A DNA stretch of 64,000 bases from contig JAHEYB010000005.1 of assembly GCA_023251805.1 (NCBI GenBank), positions 27,839 through 91,838 of the forward strand. Reading direction: 5' to 3'. Source of the DNA: Bacteroidota bacterium. GTDB lineage: Bacteria; Bacteroidota; Bacteroidia; 2-12-FULL-35-15. This document shows, one piece after another, positions 15,484 to 23,592 of this stretch. A program made the translations under genes and the position numbers. The notes under the pieces are model-generated. The model worked only from the letters and a program-made list of their open reading frames with translations. It ran no database searches and was not told the DNA's origin. Position 1 is the stretch's first letter. The number at the start of each line of letters is the position of its first letter.

Positions 15484-16125
15484 ATGAGAAAGTTAATAAC
15501 CTTCAGTTTATTTTTAGCTAGTACTTCTTTTCTAGGAGCACAAACCACTACTGACGATTATTACAAGCCTGCAAAACCTAAGTTCCTATCAAAGGATAAG
15601 GTTTCAGGTTCTATCAGTGTTGGAACGGGACTAAGTGTTTCAAACAACCAAACTACCGCCCTTACCACTTACATTGCTCCTAAAATTGGTTATCAAGTGA
15701 ACGAACGCTTCAAATTAAATGTTGGACTAATGCATTATTCAGTTGCTGGCAATACATTTATGCCTGTCAACCAAAATGAAGCTTTTATAAATTCAAGTAA
15801 TAAAACACAAACAGGTAATTTATTATTTGTGGAAGGCCAATACCAATTGAACAAACGAGTAGTTGTTTCCGGAGCGGTAATGTATGATGCCAATAATATT
15901 TCCAACAATAAAAATAATTATAAAGCTGTTGAACTTGGCTTAGATTATAAAGTTTCTAAACATAGCTCCATTGGTGTTAAAGCTGTAATTTCTCAAGGTG
16001 ACAGTCCGTATTACAATTCTCATAACGGAATGTATAATTTCGGAGGACAAAATCCTATGATGTTTGATAGCTTTGGTGGTTTAGGAAATGACCTCACTCA
16101 TCGCTTGAATTCTTCTATCAGATAA
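15484..16125 (+). CDS. Predicted outer-membrane beta-barrel protein, unknown function
   Basis: 213 residues with a signal peptide (MRKLITFSLFLASTSFLGAQ). The rest shows alternating polar/hydrophobic strands (KVSGSISVGTGLSVSNNQTT, KIGYQVNERFKLNVGLMHYS, QLNKRVVVSGAVMYDA, GLDYKVSKHSSIGVKAVIS), as in small eight-strand barrels. No family name can be given. It is followed 12 bp later by the YiiX-like hydrolase and is probably co-transcribed with it. Confidence 0.65.
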   Translation: MRKLITFSLFLASTSFLGAQTTTDDYYKPAKPKFLSKDKVSGSISVGTGLSVSNNQTTALTTYIAPKIGYQVNERFKLNVGLMHYSVAGNTFMPVNQNEAFINSSNKTQTGNLLFVEGQYQLNKRVVVSGAVMYDANNISNNKNNYKAVELGLDYKVSKHSSIGVKAVISQGDSPYYNSHNGMYNFGGQNPMMFDSFGGLGNDLTHRLNSSIR

Positions 16126-16137
16126 TTCTTAATTTTC

Positions 16138-16803
16138 ATGACAAGAATTAATAAGCCTATATCTCACAAGGCGCATTACTTTGTTTTTATTTTTGTAATT
16201 GTAGTATTGGTTGCACAATCAATTACTACTTCCGTTTCCATAAATAAAAGTGCTGCATCTTTTCAATCAGGAGATATTATTTTCCAATCTTCTCAATCCA
16301 CACAATGTAAAGCCGTACAGTTAGCAACACATTCAAAATACAGTCATTGCGGAATTATATTTATTGACAAGGGATTTACTTTTGTTTATGAAGCTGTTCA
16401 ACCTGTAAAATACACACCTTTCAAAGAATGGATAAAACATGGGAAAGACAGCAAATATGTGGTGAAGCGATTGAAAAATGCGAGCACAGCTTTAACTCCA
16501 GCCGTGTTAACTAAAATGAAAACTGTGCGCGATAAATACATTGGCAAAAATTACGATTTGTATTTCGACTGGAGTGATGATAAAATTTATTGTTCCGAAT
16601 ATGTTTGGAAAATATACAAGCAAGCAGTCAATTTAGAAGTAGGAAAATTACAAAAGCTCAAAGATTTTGATTTAAGCAGCGGACCCGTAAAAGATAAATT
16701 GAAAGAACGTTACGGAAATCATATTCCATTAGATGAAATTGTAGTTTCACCACAAGATATTTTTGAATCGGAGCTGTTGGAAACTGTTTATGATGGGTAT
16801 TGA
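16138..16803 (+). CDS. YiiX/YebB-like permuted NlpC/P60 hydrolase
   Basis: 221 residues. An N-terminal hydrophobic helix (about 12-32) is followed by a permuted papain-like domain: FQSGDIIFQSSQSTQCKAVQ, the catalytic His in THSKYSHCGI, and the catalytic Cys in YCSEYVWKIY. This order (His before Cys) is typical of the YiiX/DUF830 group of NlpC/P60-type enzymes, which may act on peptide or lipid substrates. The C-terminal part (GNHIPLDEIVVSPQDIFES) matches the usual YiiX ending. It is probably an anchored periplasmic enzyme; the substrate is unknown. Confidence 0.8.
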   Translation: MTRINKPISHKAHYFVFIFVIVVLVAQSITTSVSINKSAASFQSGDIIFQSSQSTQCKAVQLATHSKYSHCGIIFIDKGFTFVYEAVQPVKYTPFKEWIKHGKDSKYVVKRLKNASTALTPAVLTKMKTVRDKYIGKNYDLYFDWSDDKIYCSEYVWKIYKQAVNLEVGKLQKLKDFDLSSGPVKDKLKERYGNHIPLDEIVVSPQDIFESELLETVYDGY

Positions 16804-16862
16804 AAATCATTCTTAAAAAATAGAATACCTATTTACAAAACTATTCAGAACATTAATCACCT

Positions 16863-16894
16863 TTTGACTTTCTATAAAAAAATCGTTAGATTTG
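16863..16894 (+). promoter_or_regulatory. Canonical Bacteroidota promoter (-33 TTTG, -7 TAGATTTG)
   Basis: TTTG at 16863-16866 is followed after 20 bp by TAGATTTG at 16887-16894, the expected spacing for the Bacteroidota primary sigma factor. It drives the lipoprotein gene at 17030 with an approximately 130-nt leader; no known riboswitch was recognised in that leader. Confidence 0.6.
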
Positions 16895-17029
16895 ATATAA
16901 AAATATACCTCTACGTTATAGCGGTAACCTCTGCAATTTGGGAAGATTGCCGATACTGGATAGCGGGTATATACAAGTTAATTCCATCCATAAAATAAAC
17001 AATAATTAAGCATAAGTAAATACAAACAC

Positions 17030-17809
17030 ATGAAAAAATATCTTTCCTTACTTATTTTGATTTCTTGCATCTCCTGTCAGACTAAAAAATCAATCATTGA
17101 AGAAAATGTATCACTAGAAATATCTGTGTATGAAGAAAATGGTGTGCAGAAAGCTTCCGCAATGCCTGAGCTTAATCCCGAAAGCGAATTGAATAAGCAT
17201 AAAAGAAGGTTTGAATACTTGCTTATGAATGTATCTAAAATGCATCAACCAGAAGCTCTCAAAGAAAGAACTGAAATTTGGAATTTGTATCCTGATACCC
17301 TAAAGTTAAAACAACTTTATCTGGATAAATTCATCCAAGATGAAAAATTGGTAAACTACTTTGAAGAAACAAATGTACCTATTGCTAACCCGGATGTAGA
17401 AATAACCAAAACGTATACTCAAGAAGAATTAATGGAAGTTGCTTCCAAGTTTTTTTACTGCGACCAGCTATTACCCGACACTATTGTTCAGTTCCATATT
17501 TGTATTGGCATCAATGGAGTAAAAGAAACCAAATGGGATAAGGATTATACATTGCTCGCTGCATTCTGCTATGAAGCAATATTTAATAATCTTGATAAAG
17601 ATTCTTCGCAAATTGAAAAATCCTCTTCAACTGAAAAGAAAATAGCCAGTGAACAATTCAGAAAAAATATTACAACATTAGATAAATATCTCGAAGATGT
17701 GCGATTGGATTTGTTTAGTAGAATGAAAAACAATGCAATCTTAAAACAAGAGCTTTTAGCTTACTATGAATTAAATAAGAATAATCTGGCATTTAAAATA
17801 ATTAGGTGA
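17030..17809 (+). CDS. Lipoprotein of unknown function
   Basis: 259 residues. The signal peptide MKKYLSLLILISCISCQTKK carries a lipobox ending in ISC. The remainder is charged and mostly helical, with no motif I can name; TQEELMEVASKFFYCDQL and YTLLAAFCYEAIFNNL are the most distinctive stretches. The following gene starts 13 bp after the stop. A strong promoter precedes it. Confidence 0.65.
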   Translation: MKKYLSLLILISCISCQTKKSIIEENVSLEISVYEENGVQKASAMPELNPESELNKHKRRFEYLLMNVSKMHQPEALKERTEIWNLYPDTLKLKQLYLDKFIQDEKLVNYFEETNVPIANPDVEITKTYTQEELMEVASKFFYCDQLLPDTIVQFHICIGINGVKETKWDKDYTLLAAFCYEAIFNNLDKDSSQIEKSSSTEKKIASEQFRKNITTLDKYLEDVRLDLFSRMKNNAILKQELLAYYELNKNNLAFKIIR

Positions 17810-17822
17810 CAAAAAATTTCAA

Positions 17823-18467
17823 ATGAGCCAACCAGAGCATTCAAAAATAATAAACAAAGTTGCTAAGCAAATTCTCAAACCACATGGCTTTGAGCAAAAG
17901 GGTCAATCAAGGATATGGTATGACGACCAAGGACTTTACACAACAGTTGTCGAATTTCAGCCACATAAATTTGCGCATGGTGCTTTTCTGAATGTTGGAG
18001 TTAATTTTCATTGGTTTGAAAAAGAATACACTTCTTTTGACATTGGCTACAGAGAACTTGGATTTGAAAAATTTGAAACAGCCGAACAGTTCACTTCGAA
18101 AATTGAAGATATGGTAAATTTGGCCCTAGAAAAAGCACTGTCGTATCGACAACTACTAGTGAGCCTTGAGACTTCAAAGAAAACTATTCTTGCCCATAAT
18201 TTTACAAGTGACACGTTATGGGGCAACTTTCATAAAGGCATTATTTGTGGACTTACTAATAATATACAAGGTCTAATCAAATACTTTGATGCATTGCTTC
18301 TAGTAGACCATGATGTTGAATGGGCAAACGACCTTAAATCTAAAGTACGTGAATTAAAAGAAATCGCATCGAATAATTCGAAATTTAAAACTGAAATTCT
18401 TAGAACAATTCTTGAGTCAAGAAAATTAAAGAAACTCAAGGATATGGAAATAAAATTATTAATGTAG
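17823..18467 (+). CDS. DUF4304-like cytoplasmic protein
   Basis: 214 residues without signal or membrane segments. The N-terminal region KQILKPHGFEQKGQSRIWYD and VVEFQPHKFAHGAFLNVGVN follows the pattern of DUF4304-type proteins (a helix, a GF..KG.. turn, then strands carrying aromatic residues). These are of unknown function and often lie near immunity or toxin loci. No toxin gene is apparent here. It probably shares the promoter at 16863 with the preceding lipoprotein. Confidence 0.6.
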   Translation: MSQPEHSKIINKVAKQILKPHGFEQKGQSRIWYDDQGLYTTVVEFQPHKFAHGAFLNVGVNFHWFEKEYTSFDIGYRELGFEKFETAEQFTSKIEDMVNLALEKALSYRQLLVSLETSKKTILAHNFTSDTLWGNFHKGIICGLTNNIQGLIKYFDALLLVDHDVEWANDLKSKVRELKEIASNNSKFKTEILRTILESRKLKKLKDMEIKLLM

Positions 18468-18489
18468 GTTATTATTACAAAATATCACC

Positions 18490-19749
18490 CTACCTATTCT
18501 TCTCCTCTATCCACTTCGCCATATACTTTGTACTTCCTAAAGTATGATGCAATAACATTCCTCCAATAAAATTATTTTGACGATGAGATTTTAAATTGGA
18601 TTGAAGATATTCAATTTGTTTTAAGAAATTTTCTTCGTGTTTTTGTTTCGAGTAAAACTGATTTATAATTACTATTCCGTTTTTTTGACTTTGCTCCCAC
18701 TCTACTTTATCGGTATACAATTTTACAGCAGCCTCCGCAAGTTCAGCAGGAGTGTTTTCAATTGCTCCATTCCATGCAAGATTCCCATGCATTCCTTCTG
18801 CTCCAATAGCTGTTGTTACACTTGGCGTTCCACATTGCATTGCTTCTACCAGCTTTCCTTTTATTCCCGCTCCGAATCGTAATGGAGCTAAACAAATTCT
18901 TGCTTGTTTCACAACAGTCATTGCATCTTCTGCTCTTCCTTTTATCAAAAATCCTTCTTTGGGATTATTGAGTTCATTTACTTTTTGAGAAGCATAAGCT
19001 CCGTAAACATGTAAGTCGGCATCAGGAAGTTTTTTGCGTATCAAAGGCCAAATTTCTTCTTTTAAATATTGAACAGCATTCCAATTAGGCTCATGCAAAA
19101 AATTTCCAATCGTTATAAAATGTGCTCTTTGCTCAAAACTCGGCCATTCTTGAGTTTCCTTTTCTGTAATCTCGTTCAAAAAAAAGGGCGCATAATGCAA
19201 TAAGGCTTTATCAATTTTAAAATAATTTTGCAGAAGCTCCATTTCAAAATCAGAAATGATTAATGAGCAATCGCTCCGCAAAATACTTGCTATTTCTCTT
19301 TTTGCCGTATCTGAAAATAAATCTTCCAATACAAAAGTTCTTTTTTCTTTGAAAGCATTTTGGCGCGCAATCCGTAAACAATGCAAATCTATTGTGTCAA
19401 CTATTCTAATTGCATCCGGACAATTTTCAGCCACTCTCCAACCAAATTGTTCTTCAATCATAAATCGGTCGAAAATCACAATGCTAGGATTCAGTGTTGT
19501 AACAAACTCATCAAAACTTTTATTATTGAGTTCAATCTTTACTTTTTCTATTCCTAATTGCTCTAAGTCAAAAGCATATTCGCTATCACTTGCAGCAGAG
19601 GCGAATGTTATTTTCCACGAAGGTGCTCCTTCGGAGCAGCCTTGCTTTAAAAACAATGCTATCAACTCCAATATTCTGGTCCCGGCAGCCGATGAATTAG
19701 GCTCTGGCCAAACTGTTCCAATGATTAATATGTTTTGAGGTTTACCCAT
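18490..19749 (-). CDS. Glycosyltransferase, GT4/group 1 type (GT-B fold)
   Basis: 419 residues. The N-terminal Rossmann-like half starts ILIIGTVWPEPNSSAAGTRI. The C-terminal half has the donor-binding signature PLRFGAGIKGKLVEAMQCGT with the E-x7-E-like arrangement of GT4 enzymes, plus FITIGNFLHEPNWNAV. It should transfer a sugar from a nucleotide donor; the acceptor is unknown. A short palindrome inside the gene (19620-19643) encodes the extra residues QGCSEGAPSW between two conserved strands. It stands alone on the minus strand, not in a polysaccharide cluster. Confidence 0.85.
   Translation of the reverse strand: MGKPQNILIIGTVWPEPNSSAAGTRILELIALFLKQGCSEGAPSWKITFASAASDSEYAFDLEQLGIEKVKIELNNKSFDEFVTTLNPSIVIFDRFMIEEQFGWRVAENCPDAIRIVDTIDLHCLRIARQNAFKEKRTFVLEDLFSDTAKREIASILRSDCSLIISDFEMELLQNYFKIDKALLHYAPFFLNEITEKETQEWPSFEQRAHFITIGNFLHEPNWNAVQYLKEEIWPLIRKKLPDADLHVYGAYASQKVNELNNPKEGFLIKGRAEDAMTVVKQARICLAPLRFGAGIKGKLVEAMQCGTPSVTTAIGAEGMHGNLAWNGAIENTPAELAEAAVKLYTDKVEWEQSQKNGIVIINQFYSKQKHEENFLKQIEYLQSNLKSHRQNNFIGGMLLHHTLGSTKYMAKWIEEKNR
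19620..19643. repeat. Hairpin palindrome inside the glycosyltransferase gene
   Basis: AAGGTGCTCC and GGAGCAGCCTT form a stem around TTC. The GC-rich hairpin is in frame and codes for a short insertion (GCSEGAP) after LIALFLKQ. It resembles dispersed palindromic repeats, but no second exact copy is in the window. Confidence 0.5.
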
Positions 19750-19871
19750 TAATTATCAATAAAATTCATACAAATGTATCATTATTTCATTTTTAGAATG
19801 ATTTGCTGACGAATTAGCTTTTGGGGCTTTAATTTTTAGTATCTTTATAGAAACATAAACACACTCCTAAT

Positions 19872-22800
19872 ATGTTAAAAAAAATAAGCTTACTCCTTTG
19901 TGTTATTAGCATTCAATTTGCTTTTGCTCAAAACAAATGGACCTCTAAAAATATTTTTGAACAAAAAAACTTTATCGAAAATAAAGGGCAATTTGATAAT
20001 ATTAAACTGCCTAACAATGAACTTGTGCGTTTTCAAACAAACATTGATGGTGTTCAATATTATTTTACAAGGTCGGGGTATACCATTATTAGAAAAACGA
20101 AAGTAAAGAGGACAGAAAAAGACATGGAGGAACAACGCAAGAAGTTGAGCCTTCCTGAAGGAGAAGATGGAGATGAATTTTCGTACACATTTAATGAGCA
20201 ATTTCATGAACTACAATTTTCTGAAGCCAATTCCGATGCTATTATTATTGCGGAAGACCGAGTAACAAACTATTATTCTTATTGTGATTGGAGAAATAAT
20301 GCCCAGACTATAATCGCAAGCGCCTTTACACATCTTACATACAAAAATATTTATCCATTTATTGATATTGTTTTTTCTTTTCCAAAAGATTCGAGTGGGA
20401 TAAAGTATGCAATTTATTTGCATCCTGGAGCAAATCCAGATAACATCAAATTCATTTTCCCATCTTCTGAAAAAGTAAAACTATCCAAACAAAATATTGA
20501 AATAAGTTCTTCCTTCGGACAAATAACTGACCACCAACCTGTGTCATTTGAATTGGGAAGCAGAAAATTTGTAAAAAGTAAATTTACTTTATCCGACAAT
20601 ACTGTTCAATTTAAAGTAGACAATAGTAACTCAAATGAAACAATTGTAATTGACCCTTGGTCGGTTACTCCGCCATTTAGCGGAGGCGATGACGCTTATG
20701 ATGTGGATTATGATAATTTAGGAAATGTGTATGTTTATGGTAGCGGCAGCGGTTCAGGAATTTTAGTGAAATTTAATCCTGCAGGAACAATGGTGTGGAC
20801 AAATACACCTTTTCCATTTGCACCCGGCTCCAGCGGATATTATGGTGATTTTGCTGTTGACAGAAATTCAAATAATATTTATTGTGTAGAAGGCGGAAAC
20901 TTTTCCGGAACAGGTTCAAGAGTTGTAAAAATAAATTCAGTTACTACGGCTACACTTGCTTCTTTTACCGGCAATCCATTGTTTTCTGAAATGTGGCGAA
21001 TCGCTTTTAGTAAATGTACCAATCAAGCAGTAATTGCAGGTGGAGGAACATCTAATCCAACCTATCAAACATGTTATTTAGATTCAAACTTAGTTTCACT
21101 TTCTCCTGTTCAATATGTGGTGACCACAAATTGCTGTCACGATGTTGGATTGTTGGCATTGGATAATTATGGAAATTGTTATCAGCAAACAAATGAATCT
21201 TCTGTAGGTGACGGACTTTTCAATAACACACTTGTGAAGCTTCCACTTCCTGCACTTCTTCCAGTAACGTATTCTGTAAGTTCAGGGTACGACTTTCGTG
21301 AAGTTGGCAGTATACAATATTATAGTCCGGCTATTGGTCAACCTTTGAATGGTTACAATGGATTAACAACTTCAAACATTTTCGTTTACTCTTATGATGG
21401 TTATGTTCTAAAAAAATGGGACGGACCAACAGGTGCTTTGTTAGCTTATAAAAGAATCAGTTTTCCAGCGGGAATGGATTCTTCTCAAATATTTTGGGGA
21501 GGAATTTCAGCAGACGATTGCGGAAATATATTTATTGGAGATAATTTGAATGTGCGTCAATATGATACAACCTTAACATTAATAAACTCTTATCCGATGA
21601 CCGGAGCAATCACCGATGTTGCAATCAGCAATACCGGTGAATTATATGTTTGCGGAAATGGATTTGTTGCCAATGTAACACCTACAGGATTGATTAATTG
21701 TACAAGTGGTGGAACGTTGGCACTAACAACCACTTCAACAAATGCAACTTGTGTAACGCCAGGCGGAGCAACAGCAACTGTTACAGGTGGTAGTCCGCCA
21801 TATAGTATTGTTTGGAATACTTCTCCTCCTCAATATGGAACAACCATTTCTGGAGTTCCTCCTGGAACTTACACCGTAACTGTTTCGGAAGGTTCGTGCT
21901 TACAACAAGTATTAATCGACACCGTAACAATTGGTGCAAGTGGTGGTGCATTTTTTTCTACTCCGTTAATTACTACGGGTTGTCCGGGTGCAGTTAACAG
22001 CGGAGCAATTACTGTTACTCCTTCAGGAGGTGTTTTACCATATTCTTATAGTTGGTCAACTGGTCCGAGTGATACAACCAATACCATTACAGGATTAGCA
22101 GCGGGAACATATACACTTACTATTACAGATAGCGCAGGATGTACCAACACTTATCCCGCGTTGGTAGTTGATACCGCCACCGGTGTAAATTTTTCTTTTA
22201 GCGGAACAGTAAATTGTAATGGTGATACCACTACTCTTTCCGTCAATCTATCAGGTGGCTCTCCACCTTATGGTGTAACATGGACAACACCTGTTGCAAC
22301 CGGAGCAAATTTGCACGGAATAACAGCAGGAAATTTTGTAGGAAGTATTACCGATGCAAGTGGATGTACTCAACCATTTACATATACGCTTACCGAACCG
22401 CCTTTGTTTATTGCCAGTACAACTGCATCGTATAATTGCGCCATTCCTAATTCAGGTGTAATTACGGTTGCTGCCTCGGGCGGAAATAATCCATACACAT
22501 ATTCATGGACAGGATTTCCGAGTAACACTACCAATACAAACAGTAGCTTGCCTCCCGGAATTTATACTGTAACAGTTACAGATAGTAATATGTGCTCAAT
22601 TGTTTTAGTTGATACCATTGATACCTATGCTCCATTGATAGTAAACGGAACAACGGCTAATGCATGTTTTGGTGGAACAAATGGAAATGTAATAGCAACT
22701 CCATCGGGCGGAGCTGGTGGAACATATAGTTATACATGGACGGGCATATCAACAAATACTACCAACACAGTTTCACCTGCTGCACCTGGAACTTATACTG

Positions 22801-23405
22801 TAAGTGTAGTGAGTGGATCTTGCACAGCTTCTTCAACTTTTACGGTCAATGAAAATCCAATTGTAGATACACTAAATTTACAAACGAGTTATTGTAAAGG
22901 AGAAACGAGTACCGATTTAGTTGTTGGCGGTGCTACACAATCGCCTTACCAGTGGTATTTTTTAGGAACACCACTCACAGGAGCTAATCAAAATAATTAT
23001 ACAGCAAGCGTAAATGCAATTAATGGTTATACAGTTACTTGGTTCTTAAACGGATGTGGCTTTACCACTACTGGAGTTGACAGCACCGTATTTCCTTTTT
23101 TAACGGGAACAACTGCAACCAATGTCTTTACTCCAAACAATGATGCAACAAATGATTTATTTTTTCCTTTTGTAGAATTAACAAATTCGGCAGGCATCAA
23201 TTATTTTGAAGAATATCAATTACAAATTTTTGATAGATGGGGATTAAAAGTTTTTGAAACCACTTCTTCTGAAAAGGGTTGGAACGGAATTACACCGAAA
23301 AGCAAAAAAGCAGATGCAGGAGTTTATTTCTGGATTGTAAAAGCAACCAGCAATTGTCACCACAAAGAAATTGAAGAAAAAGGATTTGTAGAATTGGTGA
23401 GATAA
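19872..23405 (+). CDS. Large T9SS type B surface protein with SprB-like repeats
   Basis: 1177 residues. A signal peptide (1-19) is followed by the FIENKGQFDN motif and a DUF7948-like N-terminal domain (about 33-260). A beta-propeller-like region with SBBP-style repeats (about 265-610, e.g. DDAYDVDYDNLGNVYVYGSG) comes next. From about 615 to 1000 at least five SprB-type repeats occur, each with GG.PPYS..W and GTYTVTVTD..GC. The C-terminus (about 1070-1177) is a gliding-motility-associated type B sorting domain: NVFTPNNDATNDLFFPF, YQLQIFDRWGLKVFETT, GWNGITPKSKKADAGVYFWI. It is exported by T9SS and probably displayed as an adhesin. No PorP/SprF partner is adjacent; one lies at 35590. Confidence 0.9.
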   Translation: MLKKISLLLCVISIQFAFAQNKWTSKNIFEQKNFIENKGQFDNIKLPNNELVRFQTNIDGVQYYFTRSGYTIIRKTKVKRTEKDMEEQRKKLSLPEGEDGDEFSYTFNEQFHELQFSEANSDAIIIAEDRVTNYYSYCDWRNNAQTIIASAFTHLTYKNIYPFIDIVFSFPKDSSGIKYAIYLHPGANPDNIKFIFPSSEKVKLSKQNIEISSSFGQITDHQPVSFELGSRKFVKSKFTLSDNTVQFKVDNSNSNETIVIDPWSVTPPFSGGDDAYDVDYDNLGNVYVYGSGSGSGILVKFNPAGTMVWTNTPFPFAPGSSGYYGDFAVDRNSNNIYCVEGGNFSGTGSRVVKINSVTTATLASFTGNPLFSEMWRIAFSKCTNQAVIAGGGTSNPTYQTCYLDSNLVSLSPVQYVVTTNCCHDVGLLALDNYGNCYQQTNESSVGDGLFNNTLVKLPLPALLPVTYSVSSGYDFREVGSIQYYSPAIGQPLNGYNGLTTSNIFVYSYDGYVLKKWDGPTGALLAYKRISFPAGMDSSQIFWGGISADDCGNIFIGDNLNVRQYDTTLTLINSYPMTGAITDVAISNTGELYVCGNGFVANVTPTGLINCTSGGTLALTTTSTNATCVTPGGATATVTGGSPPYSIVWNTSPPQYGTTISGVPPGTYTVTVSEGSCLQQVLIDTVTIGASGGAFFSTPLITTGCPGAVNSGAITVTPSGGVLPYSYSWSTGPSDTTNTITGLAAGTYTLTITDSAGCTNTYPALVVDTATGVNFSFSGTVNCNGDTTTLSVNLSGGSPPYGVTWTTPVATGANLHGITAGNFVGSITDASGCTQPFTYTLTEPPLFIASTTASYNCAIPNSGVITVAASGGNNPYTYSWTGFPSNTTNTNSSLPPGIYTVTVTDSNMCSIVLVDTIDTYAPLIVNGTTANACFGGTNGNVIATPSGGAGGTYSYTWTGISTNTTNTVSPAAPGTYTVSVVSGSCTASSTFTVNENPIVDTLNLQTSYCKGETSTDLVVGGATQSPYQWYFLGTPLTGANQNNYTASVNAINGYTVTWFLNGCGFTTTGVDSTVFPFLTGTTATNVFTPNNDATNDLFFPFVELTNSAGINYFEEYQLQIFDRWGLKVFETTSSEKGWNGITPKSKKADAGVYFWIVKATSNCHHKEIEEKGFVELVR

Positions 23406-23452
23406 AACGCTTTGACATCTCTGCTTTTTATTAACGCTCCGTAAGTGTGTAC

Positions 23453-23590
23453 ACTTCGACTACGCTCAGTGTGACGAAGCGTCAGTCTGAGCATTCTTCG
23501 GTGAAGCAGACAGACACATCGAATGTCAGTCTGAGTGTAGTCGAATGTCAGTCTGAGCGTAGTCGAATGTCAGTCTGAGCGTAGTCGAAG
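23453..23590. repeat. Cluster of REP elements with a 22-bp tandem repeat
   Basis: An inverted copy (CTTCGACTACGCTCAGTGTGAC, 23454-23475) is followed by three direct units TCGAATGTCAGTCTGAG(T/C)GTAG at 23519, 23541 and 23563, ending TCGAAG. The cluster fills the gap between convergent genes and could form strong hairpins, possibly replacing a conventional terminator. Confidence 0.85.
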
Positions 23591-23592
23591 AC

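Noticed and set aside
16895..17029. Riboswitch or attC-like site in the leader before the 17030 lipoprotein gene
   Set aside because: TAGCGGTA and TAGCGGGTATA repeats are present but no known riboswitch fold or complete integron site could be built from them.
23519..23584. Three 22-bp units resembling a CRISPR repeat
   Set aside because: The units are directly adjacent without spacers and belong to the dispersed REP family; no cas genes nearby.
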